A DNA stretch of 64,000 nt from Roseburia sp. AF12-17LB (GTDB taxonomy: Bacteria; Bacillota; Clostridia; Lachnospirales; Lachnospiraceae): positions 95,776 to 159,775 of the forward strand of contig NZ_QUHR01000007.1 in NCBI RefSeq assembly GCF_003479605.1. Direction: 5' to 3'. Position numbers and translations under genes: made by a program. Numbering within the stretch: the stretch's first letter is position 1; the number at the start of each line of letters is the position of its first letter. Positions 18,398 to 27,616 of the stretch are shown in pieces. Below the pieces are notes generated by a model that worked only from the letters and a program-made list of their open reading frames with translations, did no database searches and was not told the DNA's origin.

Positions 18398-19295
18398 TAA
18401 TCTTAGACTTTCCTCCCTTATCCTCTAAGGCTTCCAGCTCTTTCATCTCTTCCGGAGAAAGTTTGATATTGTCTCTGCGTCTTCTTGGCTTGAACTTCAG
18501 CTCTTTTACCTTATATTCCCGAAGTTCTTTCTCATCATTTACTTCGATTAAGACCTTCACCAGCTGACGCAATACGTTAATGCTCTGTACTTCACCTTTA
18601 CATCCATCAATTGTGGTAACGGTATCACCCACATTCGGAAGACGGCTGTTTAAATATTCGTATGTTTCAGCCTCATTTTTCAGACAGCACATCAGTCTGC
18701 CACATACACCGGAAATCTTAGTCGGATTTAAGGACAGGTTCTGCTCCTTTGCCATCTTAATGGATACCGGAGCAAAATCAGCCAGATAGGATTTACAGCA
18801 TAATTCTCTTCCGCAGATTCCAATTCCGCCTAAAATCTTGGTCTCGTCTCTCACTCCAATCTGGCGCAGCTCAATTCTGGTACGGAATACTGCTGCCAGA
18901 TCTTTTACCAGTTCACGGAAATCAATTCGTCCGTCTGCGGTAAAGTAAAACAGAAGCTTATTGTTATCAAAGGTATACTCTGCTTCTACCAGCTTCATTT
19001 CAAGCTTATGCTTTGCGATTTTCTCAAAACAGATTTTGTATGCTTCTTTTTCTTTCTCTTTATTTCTCTGCTCGGTCTTATCGTCCTCCGGTGTTGCCAC
19101 GCGGATGACCGGCTTCAATGGCTGAACCACTGCTTTATCGTCTACCTCTTTCGGGGCAATCAGCACGGTTCCGTACTCTATGCCACGGGCAGTCTCCACG
19201 ATAACATGGCTGCCTGCCGCCATCTTTGCTTTACCCGGGTCAAAATAATATATCTTTCCGGCTCTGCGGAATCTGACTCCAACTACTTTTGTCAT
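18384..19295 (-). CDS. ricT: RicT/YaaT, PSP1-domain protein of the Y-complex
   Basis: A 303-residue protein with the PSP1 C-terminal domain (RGIEYGTVLIAP, FYFTADGRIDFRELVKDLA) and clustered cysteines GICGRELCCKS and GVCGRLMCCLKNE. In Bacillus, RicA-RicF-RicT binds Fe-S clusters and promotes RNase Y maturation of some messages, with effects on sporulation, competence and biofilm. The C-terminus is charged. It follows holB by one base. Confidence 0.93.
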   Translation of the reverse strand: MTKVVGVRFRRAGKIYYFDPGKAKMAAGSHVIVETARGIEYGTVLIAPKEVDDKAVVQPLKPVIRVATPEDDKTEQRNKEKEKEAYKICFEKIAKHKLEMKLVEAEYTFDNNKLLFYFTADGRIDFRELVKDLAAVFRTRIELRQIGVRDETKILGGIGICGRELCCKSYLADFAPVSIKMAKEQNLSLNPTKISGVCGRLMCCLKNEAETYEYLNSRLPNVGDTVTTIDGCKGEVQSINVLRQLVKVLIEVNDEKELREYKVKELKFKPRRRRDNIKLSPEEMKELEALEDKGGKSKINDVK

Positions 19296-19296
19296 T

Positions 19297-20286
19297 CTAA
19301 TTCTCCTTTATTGTCAGCAGCAACAATTCCATCACAAGGTCAAAGTTGACATTTGCCGTAAGGCGCACCTTTGCCTTTTCCAACGCTTCTAATATTGCTT
19401 CAATTCCACTGTAGGAACTCTTGCTTGCCTGCTTCTTTATGTCATAGACTTCATCCTTAAATATCAGTCCATTTACATCTGTTGTTGCTTTATATAATAA
19501 AATGTCCCGAAACCAGATCATCATGATATCAAGATAATCGTTGATTTCCATTTTATATTCGTTAATCTGTTTGATGGCTTCCTTAAATTCATAAAGCTCA
19601 ATCTCATGGATTCGCTTTAATAACTGCACGGCTGCAGCTTTCAGCTCCTGAAAATCATCCGAAGATGCCAACGCCATTGCCTTTCCCACATTTCCCTGGG
19701 CAAATGCCACACACACATCCGCCTGATAATCCGGCACTTTACAGTGTTCCATCAGATATTTTCTGATTTTATCATCGGAAACTACCTTAAGGTTCAATAC
19801 CACACACCGGGAAAGAATCGTCGGTAAAAATGCATCCGCATTGGTAGTCAGCAGAATGATAACCGCATATGCCGGCGGCTCTTCGATGGTTTTTAACAGT
19901 GCATTCTGCGCCTGCTGGTTCATTTTCTCTGCTTCATCTACAATATAAATCTTATATCTGCTGCTGTATGGCTTCACATCTACATCATTTACAAGCTGGC
20001 TGCGGATATCTGCAACGGAAAGCGTATTCGGCTTCTCATGTGTGACATAAATGATATCCGGCTGGTTGTGGTTCACTGCCTGCTTACAGGAATGGCACTC
20101 CATGCAGGGCTCAATGTCGTACTGTTCACACTGCAGGGTCTGGGCAAATGCCTCCGCCAGCATTTTCTTGCCGGATTTGTCCGGTCCGTTCAATATATAT
20201 GCATGGGATATTTTATCCATTTTTATTGCATTCTGTAAATGCTCTATAATCTGTTCATGTCCAATGATTTCTGCAAATCCTGCCAT
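19297..20286 (-). CDS. holB: DNA polymerase III subunit delta'
   Basis: A 329-residue clamp-loader subunit. The Walker A region GPDKSGKKML is degenerate, as often in delta'. A zinc module C-x8-C-x2-C-x2-C (CEQYDIEPCMECHSC, about 50-64), the Walker B-like IVDEAEKMNQQAQNALLKTIEEPP and the sensor LSRC are clear. Neighbours gmk, yaaR and ricT are the usual ones. Confidence 0.94.
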   Translation of the reverse strand: MAGFAEIIGHEQIIEHLQNAIKMDKISHAYILNGPDKSGKKMLAEAFAQTLQCEQYDIEPCMECHSCKQAVNHNQPDIIYVTHEKPNTLSVADIRSQLVNDVDVKPYSSRYKIYIVDEAEKMNQQAQNALLKTIEEPPAYAVIILLTTNADAFLPTILSRCVVLNLKVVSDDKIRKYLMEHCKVPDYQADVCVAFAQGNVGKAMALASSDDFQELKAAAVQLLKRIHEIELYEFKEAIKQINEYKMEINDYLDIMMIWFRDILLYKATTDVNGLIFKDEVYDIKKQASKSSYSGIEAILEALEKAKVRLTANVNFDLVMELLLLTIKEN

Positions 20287-20335
20287 GTGCGCTCCTTTCT
20301 CCTGAAGCTTCCTGCTGTCTTAGGCTGCCCTGTTT

Positions 20336-20776
20336 TTACGTGAAAATATCCAACAATAATCCTGCAATTTCCCCGATTTTATCCAATATGGTAATGTGGT
20401 CCGACTCATCCTTCACCAGCTCTTCTGCCAGTTCGTCTAAGTTCTTATCCACCAACTTGACGATTCCATAGACACGATGACGGCCTTTCCGGTCGAGAAA
20501 GTTCTCTCTGGAAAATTTATGGGAACGGGTTACGACTTCATTTAAGAAATCCTTCACCAGTCCGCGGTATTTCTTCATGTCCCGGATGTCCATATGCTGT
20601 GCAATAAGATTACCCTGCTTGGTAATGTCATCTAAGAGGCTGTTCAACCGCTGCTGAAGCTCCTGCTCTTCGATTGCACTGGTCAATGTAAATTTAAAGC
20701 TGCCGTCTCCGGTGTCTACCGGCGTGGTTCCGGTGGTCTGATTCACCGGTGCAGTGTCGTTTACTCTAATCTCCAT
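20336..20776 (-). CDS. yaaR: YaaR family protein (DUF327)
   Basis: A 146-residue helical protein of unknown function that is a regular neighbour of holB in Firmicutes. The family stretch [20 protein letters not shown] and the C-terminal [13 protein letters not shown] are visible. It lies nine bases after gmk. Confidence 0.9.
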   Translation of the reverse strand: MEIRVNDTAPVNQTTGTTPVDTGDGSFKFTLTSAIEEQELQQRLNSLLDDITKQGNLIAQHMDIRDMKKYRGLVKDFLNEVVTRSHKFSRENFLDRKGRHRVYGIVKLVDKNLDELAEELVKDESDHITILDKIGEIAGLLLDIFT

Positions 20777-20784
20777 TTTATCAC

Positions 20785-21375
20785 CTATCCATTATATGAT
20801 AGCACAAAAGCTGCAATTTCCTCTACTGTCTTTTGCAGATTATCATTCTCAAAATGTCTGGTAATTCCTGCCTTTTCCAATGCTTCTTCTGCAAAATCCG
20901 CATCATCTGCAAGAAATCTCCTGCAAAGCTCTGTATACTTTGGCTTATCCTGCATCCGCTCCCGGTCCAATGCCCGCTGCAGACGTAAACCATCTTCTAC
21001 TTCTATATATATCGGTACGATTGCGTCTTTTCCATAATAGGCACAAAGCTGTGTATACACGGCAAGGGTGCCAATCAGAAGATAACTGTGCTCCGACAGA
21101 TTGACCTGCCCGTCTGCAATTGTGGCATAGCGCCAGATTCCGTATATAGTATCATATGCGCGCTGCTCTATGACTTTTCCTTCTTTTTCGAGATTCAAAA
21201 GCCTTTGTTCATCAATAAAATGATACTCTACGCCCTCCGTCTCGCCGGCACGGATCGGCCGGGTAGTATATGGTACAATCGTCTGAAGCTGCAACGCTTT
21301 CTCATCCCGCAGCATCTTATATATGGTATCTTTTCCTGTTGAGCTCTTGCCCATCAGGCAGAAAATCTTTCCCAT
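20785..21375 (-). CDS. gmk: Guanylate kinase family protein
   Basis: A 196-residue P-loop kinase with [14 protein letters not shown] (about 8-21), the GMP-binding segment [20 protein letters not shown] (about 35-54) and the lid RLQRALDRE. It makes GDP from GMP. The sequence is somewhat divergent from canonical Gmk, and another gmk could exist elsewhere, so this may be a paralog. It lies between the decarboxylase gene and yaaR. Confidence 0.85.
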   Translation of the reverse strand: MGKIFCLMGKSSTGKDTIYKMLRDEKALQLQTIVPYTTRPIRAGETEGVEYHFIDEQRLLNLEKEGKVIEQRAYDTIYGIWRYATIADGQVNLSEHSYLLIGTLAVYTQLCAYYGKDAIVPIYIEVEDGLRLQRALDRERMQDKPKYTELCRRFLADDADFAEEALEKAGITRHFENDNLQKTVEEIAAFVLSYNG

Positions 21376-21431
21376 GTGTAAATCTCCTGTTTCTACGGTT
21401 TTGCCGTCTGTTTTCTAGTATAAAATAATTT

Positions 21432-22847
21432 TCAGGAAATGACAACTTTTATCTTTCCGTCCTCAGTCACGCCATGAATACGAAATGCATTCTCCCGGCA
21501 GGTTTTTATCACTGCCACCGCCTCTTTGGAAATCTCTTCTCCCGGCACCAGCATCGGGATGCCCGGCGGGTAAAGATAGACAAATGCTCCTGCCGTCTTG
21601 CCAACACTTTCCTTCAGCCCCATTTCCGCTGTCTTTGCATCCTGTGCTTCTGCAATGGATATACGGACCGTCCGCTTTGCATAGGCTTCGGTCAGAAACT
21701 GCGGCGTTATTGTTCTTCTTGCTGCGGCTTCTTTTTTATCAATTTCTTCCAGTGCCGCATACAGCCGGTCAAAACCTTCCTCGCTGTCAAAAATACTGGT
21801 CATTGCCAACGCATAATCTCCCTGACACATCTCTAACTGCAAATGGTATTTCTCCCTGAGCAGCTGATACAGCTCTTCCCCGGAAAGTCCGGCTTTCGTG
21901 GCACGGAGTACCAGCTTCGACGGGTCTTTGGCAAAGCCTTCTGTCTCTTTTAAATCCACTTCTCCCATGACTTCCACATTAGAAAAATGGGATGCTTTTT
22001 CATAAAAGTCTTTCATATGCTTCTCATATGCATCAAAATACTTCTCTTTCTCTTCCGTCAGCAGACGCACACATTCATCTATACTGGTCAAGAATAAGTA
22101 GGATGGAGAACTGGTTTCATAGATATTTAAGAACCACTCCAACCGTTCCTTATTTATATAAGAAGAATTCCAATGCAGAATTGCAGTCTGTGTAGGTGCC
22201 GGAAGCGTCTTATGCAGGCTCTGGATTACCACATCTGCTCCCAGTGTAATAGCTGATTTTGGGAAATACGGATGAAAACCAAGATGCGCACCATGAGCTT
22301 CGTCCACAATCAGCGGAATCCCATGCTGATGGGCAATTTCTGCTATTTTTTCTATATCTGATACGATTCCATCATAGGTTGGTGATGTAAGAAACACAGC
22401 CTCAATACTTTCATCCGCTTCTAATGCAGCTTCTACCTGCTCCGGCAGTATTCCACCCTGTATCCCGAATTCTGTAAAGACCGGATAGAGATATGTCACC
22501 TGCAACTCTCTTAAATATGCTGCATGATATGCTGCCTTATGGCTGTTTCGTGCCATCAGAAGATGTCCCTTTTTCGGTAATGCGGCACTGAGTGCTGCTA
22601 AAATACCGCAGGTACTTCCATTTACCAGAAAGAAAGAACTCTTTGCGCCCCATAATGCGGCTGCCCGCTCCTCGGCTTCCTTTATGATTCCTTCTGCGGC
22701 ATGTAGATTATCAAATCCATCTATTTCTGTAATGTCATATGTATAAGGATTGATGTCACAATCCAGTCTCCGCTTATGTCCCGGCATATGAAGGGGATAC
22801 ATATCAGAGGATGCAAGTTTACATAATTCATCTTTTATATATGTCAT
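21432..22847 (-). CDS. PLP-dependent Orn/Lys/Arg decarboxylase family protein (YaaO/SpeA type)
   Basis: A 471-residue fold-type I PLP enzyme. PLP-binding marks: NGSTCGILAALSAAL, VDEAHGAHLGFHP and the Schiff-base Lys in VIQSLHKTLPAPTQ (about 223). The C-terminal domain holds YLYPPGIPMLVPGE. It is of the short form without an N-terminal wing domain. Substrate (arginine, lysine or ornithine) is not certain; Bacillus SpeA uses arginine in polyamine synthesis. It is the first gene of the eight-gene group. Confidence 0.9.
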   Translation of the reverse strand: MTYIKDELCKLASSDMYPLHMPGHKRRLDCDINPYTYDITEIDGFDNLHAAEGIIKEAEERAAALWGAKSSFFLVNGSTCGILAALSAALPKKGHLLMARNSHKAAYHAAYLRELQVTYLYPVFTEFGIQGGILPEQVEAALEADESIEAVFLTSPTYDGIVSDIEKIAEIAHQHGIPLIVDEAHGAHLGFHPYFPKSAITLGADVVIQSLHKTLPAPTQTAILHWNSSYINKERLEWFLNIYETSSPSYLFLTSIDECVRLLTEEKEKYFDAYEKHMKDFYEKASHFSNVEVMGEVDLKETEGFAKDPSKLVLRATKAGLSGEELYQLLREKYHLQLEMCQGDYALAMTSIFDSEEGFDRLYAALEEIDKKEAAARRTITPQFLTEAYAKRTVRISIAEAQDAKTAEMGLKESVGKTAGAFVYLYPPGIPMLVPGEEISKEAVAVIKTCRENAFRIHGVTEDGKIKVVIS

Positions 22848-22950
22848 GGTTCACCTGGCCTGTTATTATGGTTTCATACTCTTTGAATAATAGCTGATTT
22901 TCTAATTGATATTGCTATTTCTATAGTACGGCTTGAGGCAGGAAAAGACA

Positions 22951-23009
22951 AGGGATTTTTCCCTCCAGAAACGACTTTCGGGTGACCGCTTTGAAAGCAG
23001 CCACCCGAA
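22951..23009. other. Hairpins in the yaaO/Spo0A-like intergenic region
   Basis: The 393-base gap between two divergent genes holds no open frame of note. It contains AGGGA/TCCCT (22951-22964) and a nested hairpin, TTCGGGTG/CACCCGAA at 22977-23009 with GCTTT/AAAGC inside. No T run follows, so it is not a clear terminator. Regulatory use is possible but unproved. Confidence 0.4.
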
Positions 23010-23135
23010 TCTATATGATAACTTTACACAACTCAAATTTTTTATCGATACTCCTTACTGGGTAGTTTACCACTTTTTTCCAACACAAACTTTATGCTTT
23101 TGTTGTTGGTTTTCGTTGGTTTGTATTGTTTTTTG

Positions 23136-23164
23136 TTGTTTTAAAGGGGTTTTTGAGATATAAT
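23136..23164 (+). promoter_or_regulatory. Promoter of the Spo0A-like regulator gene
   Basis: TTGTTT (23136-23141) and a perfect TATAAT (23159-23164) are 17 bases apart. The start codon lies about 77 bases downstream. The DNA before the promoter is rich in TTG and GTTT words. Confidence 0.6.
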
Positions 23165-23240
23165 AAGCTTAATTTTAAAGATGCCTTGTGAAATGTTATT
23201 TTATTGAAACGATATATGAGTAAATCAGGAGGACTTGTAC

Positions 23241-24023
23241 ATGGAAAAAACACTCCACATTTTATTAATCGAAGATGATATGAACACCTGCAATCGTATT
23301 TCAAACTATATTGCAACTAAAGATAATATGGATTTAGCCGGCGTCACCAATAATTCTTATGTTGGCATTCAATATGTACAGAATACACTTCCTGACGCTG
23401 TTATTCTTGATCTGGAATTGCATCATGGTGGTGGAAACGGACTGTTTTTCCTCTCTGACTTAAATAAACTGGGCTTAGAGAAAAAGCCTTATATTCTTGT
23501 CACTACTTACAACTCCAGCAAAATCACGCTGGAATCTGCCAGAAGACTTGGTGCTGATTTCATTATCGGCAAATATGAAGATTCTTATTCTCCGGAATCT
23601 GCTGTTGATTTTCTCGAACAGCTTCTTCCTATGATTGAAATGACAGAATCCACATCCAATACTTCTTATATGAAAGATAATCAAAAAGATTTAGAGCAGG
23701 GACTTATCCGCAGAATCCACCGGGAACTGGAGCTCATTGGTATCAGTCCAAAGGTTGTTGGTTACAAATATCTGACCGATGCCATTATGATAACAATTGA
23801 TGGACCGACCACAAACATTTCCCAGATTCTTGGTAACAAGTATAAGAAGAGTAATTCCAGTGTGGAACGTGCCATGCAGAATGCCATTAACCGCGCATGG
23901 AATTCCAATGACACCGAAACTCTTCTTACCTGCTACACCGCCCACATTAATCCTGACCGCGGAATGCCTACCATTAAGGAGTTCATTTACTTTTACGCGG
24001 AAAAGATTACGGATGGACGTTAA
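23241..24023 (+). CDS. Response regulator with Spo0A-type DNA-binding domain
   Basis: A 260-residue regulator. The receiver domain (about 1-125) has IEDD and the phosphoacceptor Asp in AVILDLELH (about 55). The C-terminal part (about 150-258) matches the Spo0A sigma-interacting DNA-binding fold: GYKYLTDAIM, SSVERAMQNAINRAW recognition helix, and GMPTIKEFIYFYAEKI. It is probably a Spo0A paralog, since spoIVB, the usual neighbour of spo0A, is absent and a GHKL kinase follows. The ATG at 23241 has AGGAGG eight bases before. It pairs with the kinase at 24181 and flanks the small peptide gene at 24020. Confidence 0.88.
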   Translation: MEKTLHILLIEDDMNTCNRISNYIATKDNMDLAGVTNNSYVGIQYVQNTLPDAVILDLELHHGGGNGLFFLSDLNKLGLEKKPYILVTTYNSSKITLESARRLGADFIIGKYEDSYSPESAVDFLEQLLPMIEMTESTSNTSYMKDNQKDLEQGLIRRIHRELELIGISPKVVGYKYLTDAIMITIDGPTTNISQILGNKYKKSNSSVERAMQNAINRAWNSNDTETLLTCYTAHINPDRGMPTIKEFIYFYAEKITDGR

Positions 24024-24064
24024 TGTTTGATAAACTGCTTGATAAAATCTAATAACCAATCCAT
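24020..24064 (-). CDS. Candidate 14-residue amphipathic peptide
   Basis: On the minus strand a perfect AGGAGG (24077-24072) stands seven bases before ATG, which opens MDWLLDFIKQFIKH followed by TAA. The stop region overlaps the last four bases of the regulator gene on the other strand. Hydrophobic residues W3, L4, L5, I8, F11 and I12 alternate with D2, D6, K9, Q10 and K13 so that a helix would be strongly two-faced, as in phenol-soluble modulins, delta-toxin or signal-like peptides. A TATAAT lies at 24101-24096. It sits between a Spo0A-like regulator and a GHKL kinase, which suggests a signal peptide, a membrane-active peptide or an antisense/toxin unit. None of this is proved. Confidence 0.5.
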   Translation of the reverse strand: MDWLLDFIKQFIKH

Positions 24065-24180
24065 TTCTATTCCTCCTTTTCAAAAATGTAAGGAGATTAT
24101 AGAAAAATTCGGAACATTTCTTAGGTTTAAAATCGGGTTGGTTTTTATATGATTTTTAATACATTTATATGAGGTATTGT

Positions 24181-25650
24181 ATGATTCAAAATATAATTCG
24201 TTGGTTCTTTGACCTTTTATGTTGCTACTATTTATATTTTAAATTATTAAATTTTAAACTTTCGCAAAAGAAATATGCTATTCTTCTTTCTTTTATATTC
24301 ATTGGTGAAGCTTTCCTATTTAATTTTATCAATGCATGTCTGCCTCTATTTGCAATCCCTGTCTTTGTCCTTTTAAATGCTTTTATACTTACTTTGGTAA
24401 CTAAGATACAGCTTACATTAAGTCTGCTATCCTTTACCATTTCTCTTAGTGTAAATTTCATTTTTCTTGCAATTTCAGGTGTTCTTATAGGATTCGCACT
24501 ATTACCCTTCTTTTATGGAAATTACAACCTGCCATATGCTCTGATTCAAATTTCAGGTGGACTTCTTGAATTGCTCTTAATATTCCTTCTTTTCAAAATC
24601 AAAAGGCTCCGCCGCGGCATGCCATTTCTCTATCAAATCGGCTCTTCTGCCACAGGTTTTATCTTAAGCTGTTTTATTCTGCTCATTGTTACCATAATCA
24701 GCTTTTATGATTCCATTCCTGACATGCAGTTCCTCTTTCTCCTCATCGCCCTTTTCCTGATTGGACTTCTGCTTTATTGCTGGTGGCGGTTCCGGATTAC
24801 CCGCGACTACCGGGAGAAGCTGCGGCAGGCGGAGCTTAGGGCTTTACAGAATGAACTCATTGAGAAAGATAACCGCATCCGGAAATTAGAGGAAAATAAT
24901 GATGCCCTGGCTAAGATTATTCATAAAGATAACAAGCTGATTCCGGCAATGGAGCTGGCTGTCTGCGAATACTTAGAAACGGAAGCTACAGACGATGATA
25001 CCAGAAAGAAGGGCGAACAGCTTGCCAGCGGGTTAAAGACCATGGCACAGGATCGGAAAGGTACGCTGAACTCCTACCGCCATGATGAACACACTCTTCC
25101 GGTGACCGGGGTCTGTGTTTTAGATGCGCTTTTTACCTATATGCAGCAGCGTGCCCTGGCACAAAATATCAACTTTTCCCTGCATATCACAGGCAATATT
25201 GTAAAAATGGCGGAAGATATCATTTCCGTGGAAGACCTTTCCCACCTTCTGGCGGATTTGCTGGAAAATGCCATGATTGCCATTGGTGATAATGAGGTGC
25301 GCAGTCTTTCTGTCTGCCTTTGTCATGACGAAGATACTTCCACCCTGGAGATTTCTGACAGTGGGAATGCCTTTGATGTGCAGCTCTTTGAGGATTTTGG
25401 TCAGACCCGGCACACCACCCATAAGGACAGCGGCGGCAGCGGAATCGGTCTTATGGACATCTGGAAGATAAAGAAACAATACCGTGCATCCCTGCACATC
25501 ATTGAATATACGCCGGGAACTTCCACATTTACGAAAAAAATTTCCCTGGTCTTTGACCGGAAAAATCACTATCTGATTCAGACCTACCGCCGTAATGAAA
25601 TTGAACGGGTACATATGCGAAATGATATGTTTGTTTTACAGTCAGACTGA
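24181..25650 (+). CDS. GHKL sensor histidine kinase (AgrC-like)
   Basis: A 489-residue kinase. Six or seven hydrophobic segments fill residues 1-200, a coiled coil follows (about 205-250), then a region with IIHKDNK where AgrC-type kinases carry their phosphorylated His, and an ATPase domain with DLLENAMIAI (N box) and DSGGSGIGL (G box). The membrane part resembles peptide-sensing kinases. The ATG at 24181 is preferred over 24169 because GAGG precedes it by six bases. Its partner is the Spo0A-like regulator; the 157-base gap between them carries the small peptide gene. Confidence 0.87.
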   Translation: MIQNIIRWFFDLLCCYYLYFKLLNFKLSQKKYAILLSFIFIGEAFLFNFINACLPLFAIPVFVLLNAFILTLVTKIQLTLSLLSFTISLSVNFIFLAISGVLIGFALLPFFYGNYNLPYALIQISGGLLELLLIFLLFKIKRLRRGMPFLYQIGSSATGFILSCFILLIVTIISFYDSIPDMQFLFLLIALFLIGLLLYCWWRFRITRDYREKLRQAELRALQNELIEKDNRIRKLEENNDALAKIIHKDNKLIPAMELAVCEYLETEATDDDTRKKGEQLASGLKTMAQDRKGTLNSYRHDEHTLPVTGVCVLDALFTYMQQRALAQNINFSLHITGNIVKMAEDIISVEDLSHLLADLLENAMIAIGDNEVRSLSVCLCHDEDTSTLEISDSGNAFDVQLFEDFGQTRHTTHKDSGGSGIGLMDIWKIKKQYRASLHIIEYTPGTSTFTKKISLVFDRKNHYLIQTYRRNEIERVHMRNDMFVLQSD

Positions 25651-25707
25651 TTTATGTTATGATGGAAGAACTTTTGAGAAGGTAAAATGTTACATGAGGT
25701 AAATGTT

Positions 25708-26733
25708 ATGAGTCATGCACTGGTTATACTATGTGGTGGAAAAAGTACAAGAATTGGAACGGACAAGGCTTTGCTCCCTTTTGGGGACTGCTGCCTGATT
25801 GAATATCTGGTCCGGAAATTTCAGCCGGATTTTCCGAAAATCTACCTTTCTGTCCAGCAGAAAAATGATTATGCGCATCTGAATCTTCCGGTGACAACCA
25901 TTGGAGACATCTATGGAAATGCCGGTCCGCTGTCCGGTATCTTCAGCGCACTTTCCATGATCTCTGAGGAACGTGCCTTCTTCATTTCCGTAGATACACC
26001 TTTTGTAGAACCGGCACTGGGGCTTTACCTGCTGTCACAGCCACAGGAGCATCCTATCTGGGCGATTGAGCGCGCCAATGACCAGTTGGAGACTCTCTCC
26101 GCTGTCTACTCCAAAAGCTGCATTCCGCAGATAGGAAAAGCCATGCTGTTTCACCAGTATTCCTTTAACCGGCTTCATGAGAAATGCAATGCCGGCTATG
26201 TCCCGGAAAACGAGCTGGCAAATATATGTCCGGTTCCACTGAATGAACAATTTTTTAACATCAATACCCGCACCCATTATTATCATGCCTTAAAGCTGCT
26301 TTCCGAGCGGGGAGAGCTTTTTGATGAAGACAGCAATCTGGAGCTTCCGGCAACAGGCAATATTATTTCTTTTATTCCCGTGGTATCGCTGGTGGGGGAT
26401 TCCATCATTGATAAAAAGACCTTCTGCATCCAGCTATTGGAGGCATTAAAAAAAGATGGCATTAAGGCTGCCATCTTTGATTCAGAAAAAGATTTTTCCA
26501 ATATTACGAATGTAGACCTCATCCTCACCTGTGATTTAGAGGATGAAGACTGCTTTAAAATCGAGCTTTTGAGCAGTGAGTTAAATGAGACTCCGCTGCA
26601 TCCCCTTTCCGGTCTTGTTGCCATCGCCAGTGATTTCGGTTACAAATGCGAAGAAGTTCCTTGCTTTGACTTCCGCAAGCCAAAGTCACTTCTTGGCTTC
26701 TTAAAGACGCTGATCCGCGACTATAGCCATTAA
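25708..26733 (+). CDS. MobA-like nucleotidyltransferase with degenerate MobB-like domain
   Basis: A 341-residue protein. Residues 1-185 form a MobA-type domain with LCGGKSTRIGTDKALLPFG (GTP and Mg binding), IYGNAGPLSGI and SVDTPF. MobA attaches GMP to molybdopterin. Residues about 210-341 resemble MobB, but the P-loop reads VSLVGDSIIDKKT, with the second Gly replaced by Asp. No other molybdenum-cofactor gene is in the window. The ATG at 25708 was chosen because GAGG lies eight bases before and MobA proteins begin close to the GGKSTRIG loop. Confidence 0.75.
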   Translation: MSHALVILCGGKSTRIGTDKALLPFGDCCLIEYLVRKFQPDFPKIYLSVQQKNDYAHLNLPVTTIGDIYGNAGPLSGIFSALSMISEERAFFISVDTPFVEPALGLYLLSQPQEHPIWAIERANDQLETLSAVYSKSCIPQIGKAMLFHQYSFNRLHEKCNAGYVPENELANICPVPLNEQFFNINTRTHYYHALKLLSERGELFDEDSNLELPATGNIISFIPVVSLVGDSIIDKKTFCIQLLEALKKDGIKAAIFDSEKDFSNITNVDLILTCDLEDEDCFKIELLSSELNETPLHPLSGLVAIASDFGYKCEEVPCFDFRKPKSLLGFLKTLIRDYSH

Positions 26734-26737
26734 GTAT

Positions 26738-27616
26738 CTACAGGAAACGGCACAGCTCCGGCATCCAGTCTCCGATAAAAATTTCATCTCTGATAATTGC
26801 ACGCCAGACCGGTGGGAAGAAGGCTTCCAAAAGAGTCATCACTTCCACCCAGTCTGGCTCTTTTTTTCGCTCCCGCTTTAAGTATGCCGCCCATTTCCGC
26901 TTCATATAAGTATAATCCTTATAGTGAAGGACGGTATCCAGCCGGTCTTTTCCAAAGGCCAGCTCTCTCTTTGTTCCAATTTCAATAATCTGCTGCTCAA
27001 CCTTTCTGCCATCTAACGCCTCTTTCTTTAAGATTCCATAAATTTCTTCATAGCAGGACAGATCGTTGATTAATTCCATTTTCTCTAAAATTTCCACAAA
27101 ATTCTCTGCCACAACCTGCTCATAAGGATATTGCAGAAACTGGATTACCGTATTCTCCTGTAAGAAAAATGGCAATTCTCCATGGGCAGGCTGCATCTGC
27201 TCGTCCCGAAGCTCCTGAAAACGCAGGGTAATGGGAACTTCATGCTCCTTTGATTTTGCCAGCACCTCTATCTGATAGCTTCCCGCCCTTTCTTTCTCTA
27301 TCTGATAGACATACTCCGGCTTCCGGCTTAACACCTCTTTCATGAGCTGCCCTAACTGCATTTCCGTTAAATGCTCATCCTTTACCACCTGATAATAATA
27401 GGAAAGGGAAAAGACTCTCTTCCGGCGGTAATTCTCCACACCGAGGCTGCTGCCATTTCTAAGATAAAGCTTCTCTGCAAATGTTGATTTACTTATCTGA
27501 TATAGAAAATACTCGGTTACCGCAGAAGGAAGCAGGTCCACAAAAGGGATTTGCAAGTCCTCACTTCTCTGCCGAATCAATGATTCTCTCAGTATGCACT
27601 CTGCCACTACAGCCAC
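26738..27616 (-). CDS. AbiEii-like protein lacking the usual catalytic motif
   Basis: A 292-residue protein in the position of an AbiEii nucleotidyltransferase toxin, directly after an AbiEi-type gene and overlapping it by ten bases. The family region is recognisable as FAEKLYLRNGSSLGVENYRRKRVFSLSYYY, which corresponds to the usual LKGGTAL...R.S.DLD block; the Asp-x-Asp pair is replaced by LSY and the GG by NG. The protein may be inactive, structural, or work by another mechanism. The start is a GTG inside the AbiEi 3' end; a GTG three codons later is possible. Confidence 0.65.
   Translation of the reverse strand: MAVVAECILRESLIRQRSEDLQIPFVDLLPSAVTEYFLYQISKSTFAEKLYLRNGSSLGVENYRRKRVFSLSYYYQVVKDEHLTEMQLGQLMKEVLSRKPEYVYQIEKERAGSYQIEVLAKSKEHEVPITLRFQELRDEQMQPAHGELPFFLQENTVIQFLQYPYEQVVAENFVEILEKMELINDLSCYEEIYGILKKEALDGRKVEQQIIEIGTKRELAFGKDRLDTVLHYKDYTYMKRKWAAYLKRERKKEPDWVEVMTLLEAFFPPVWRAIIRDEIFIGDWMPELCRFL

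Noticed and set aside
22977..23009. Riboswitch before the decarboxylase or regulator gene
   Set aside because: Only one nested hairpin is seen, without a conserved core that I recognise and without a terminator or sequestered ribosome-binding site.
23241..24023. The master regulator spo0A itself
   Set aside because: The DNA-binding domain fits, but the neighbours (GHKL kinase, MobA-like) are not those of spo0A (spoIVB), so a paralog is more likely.
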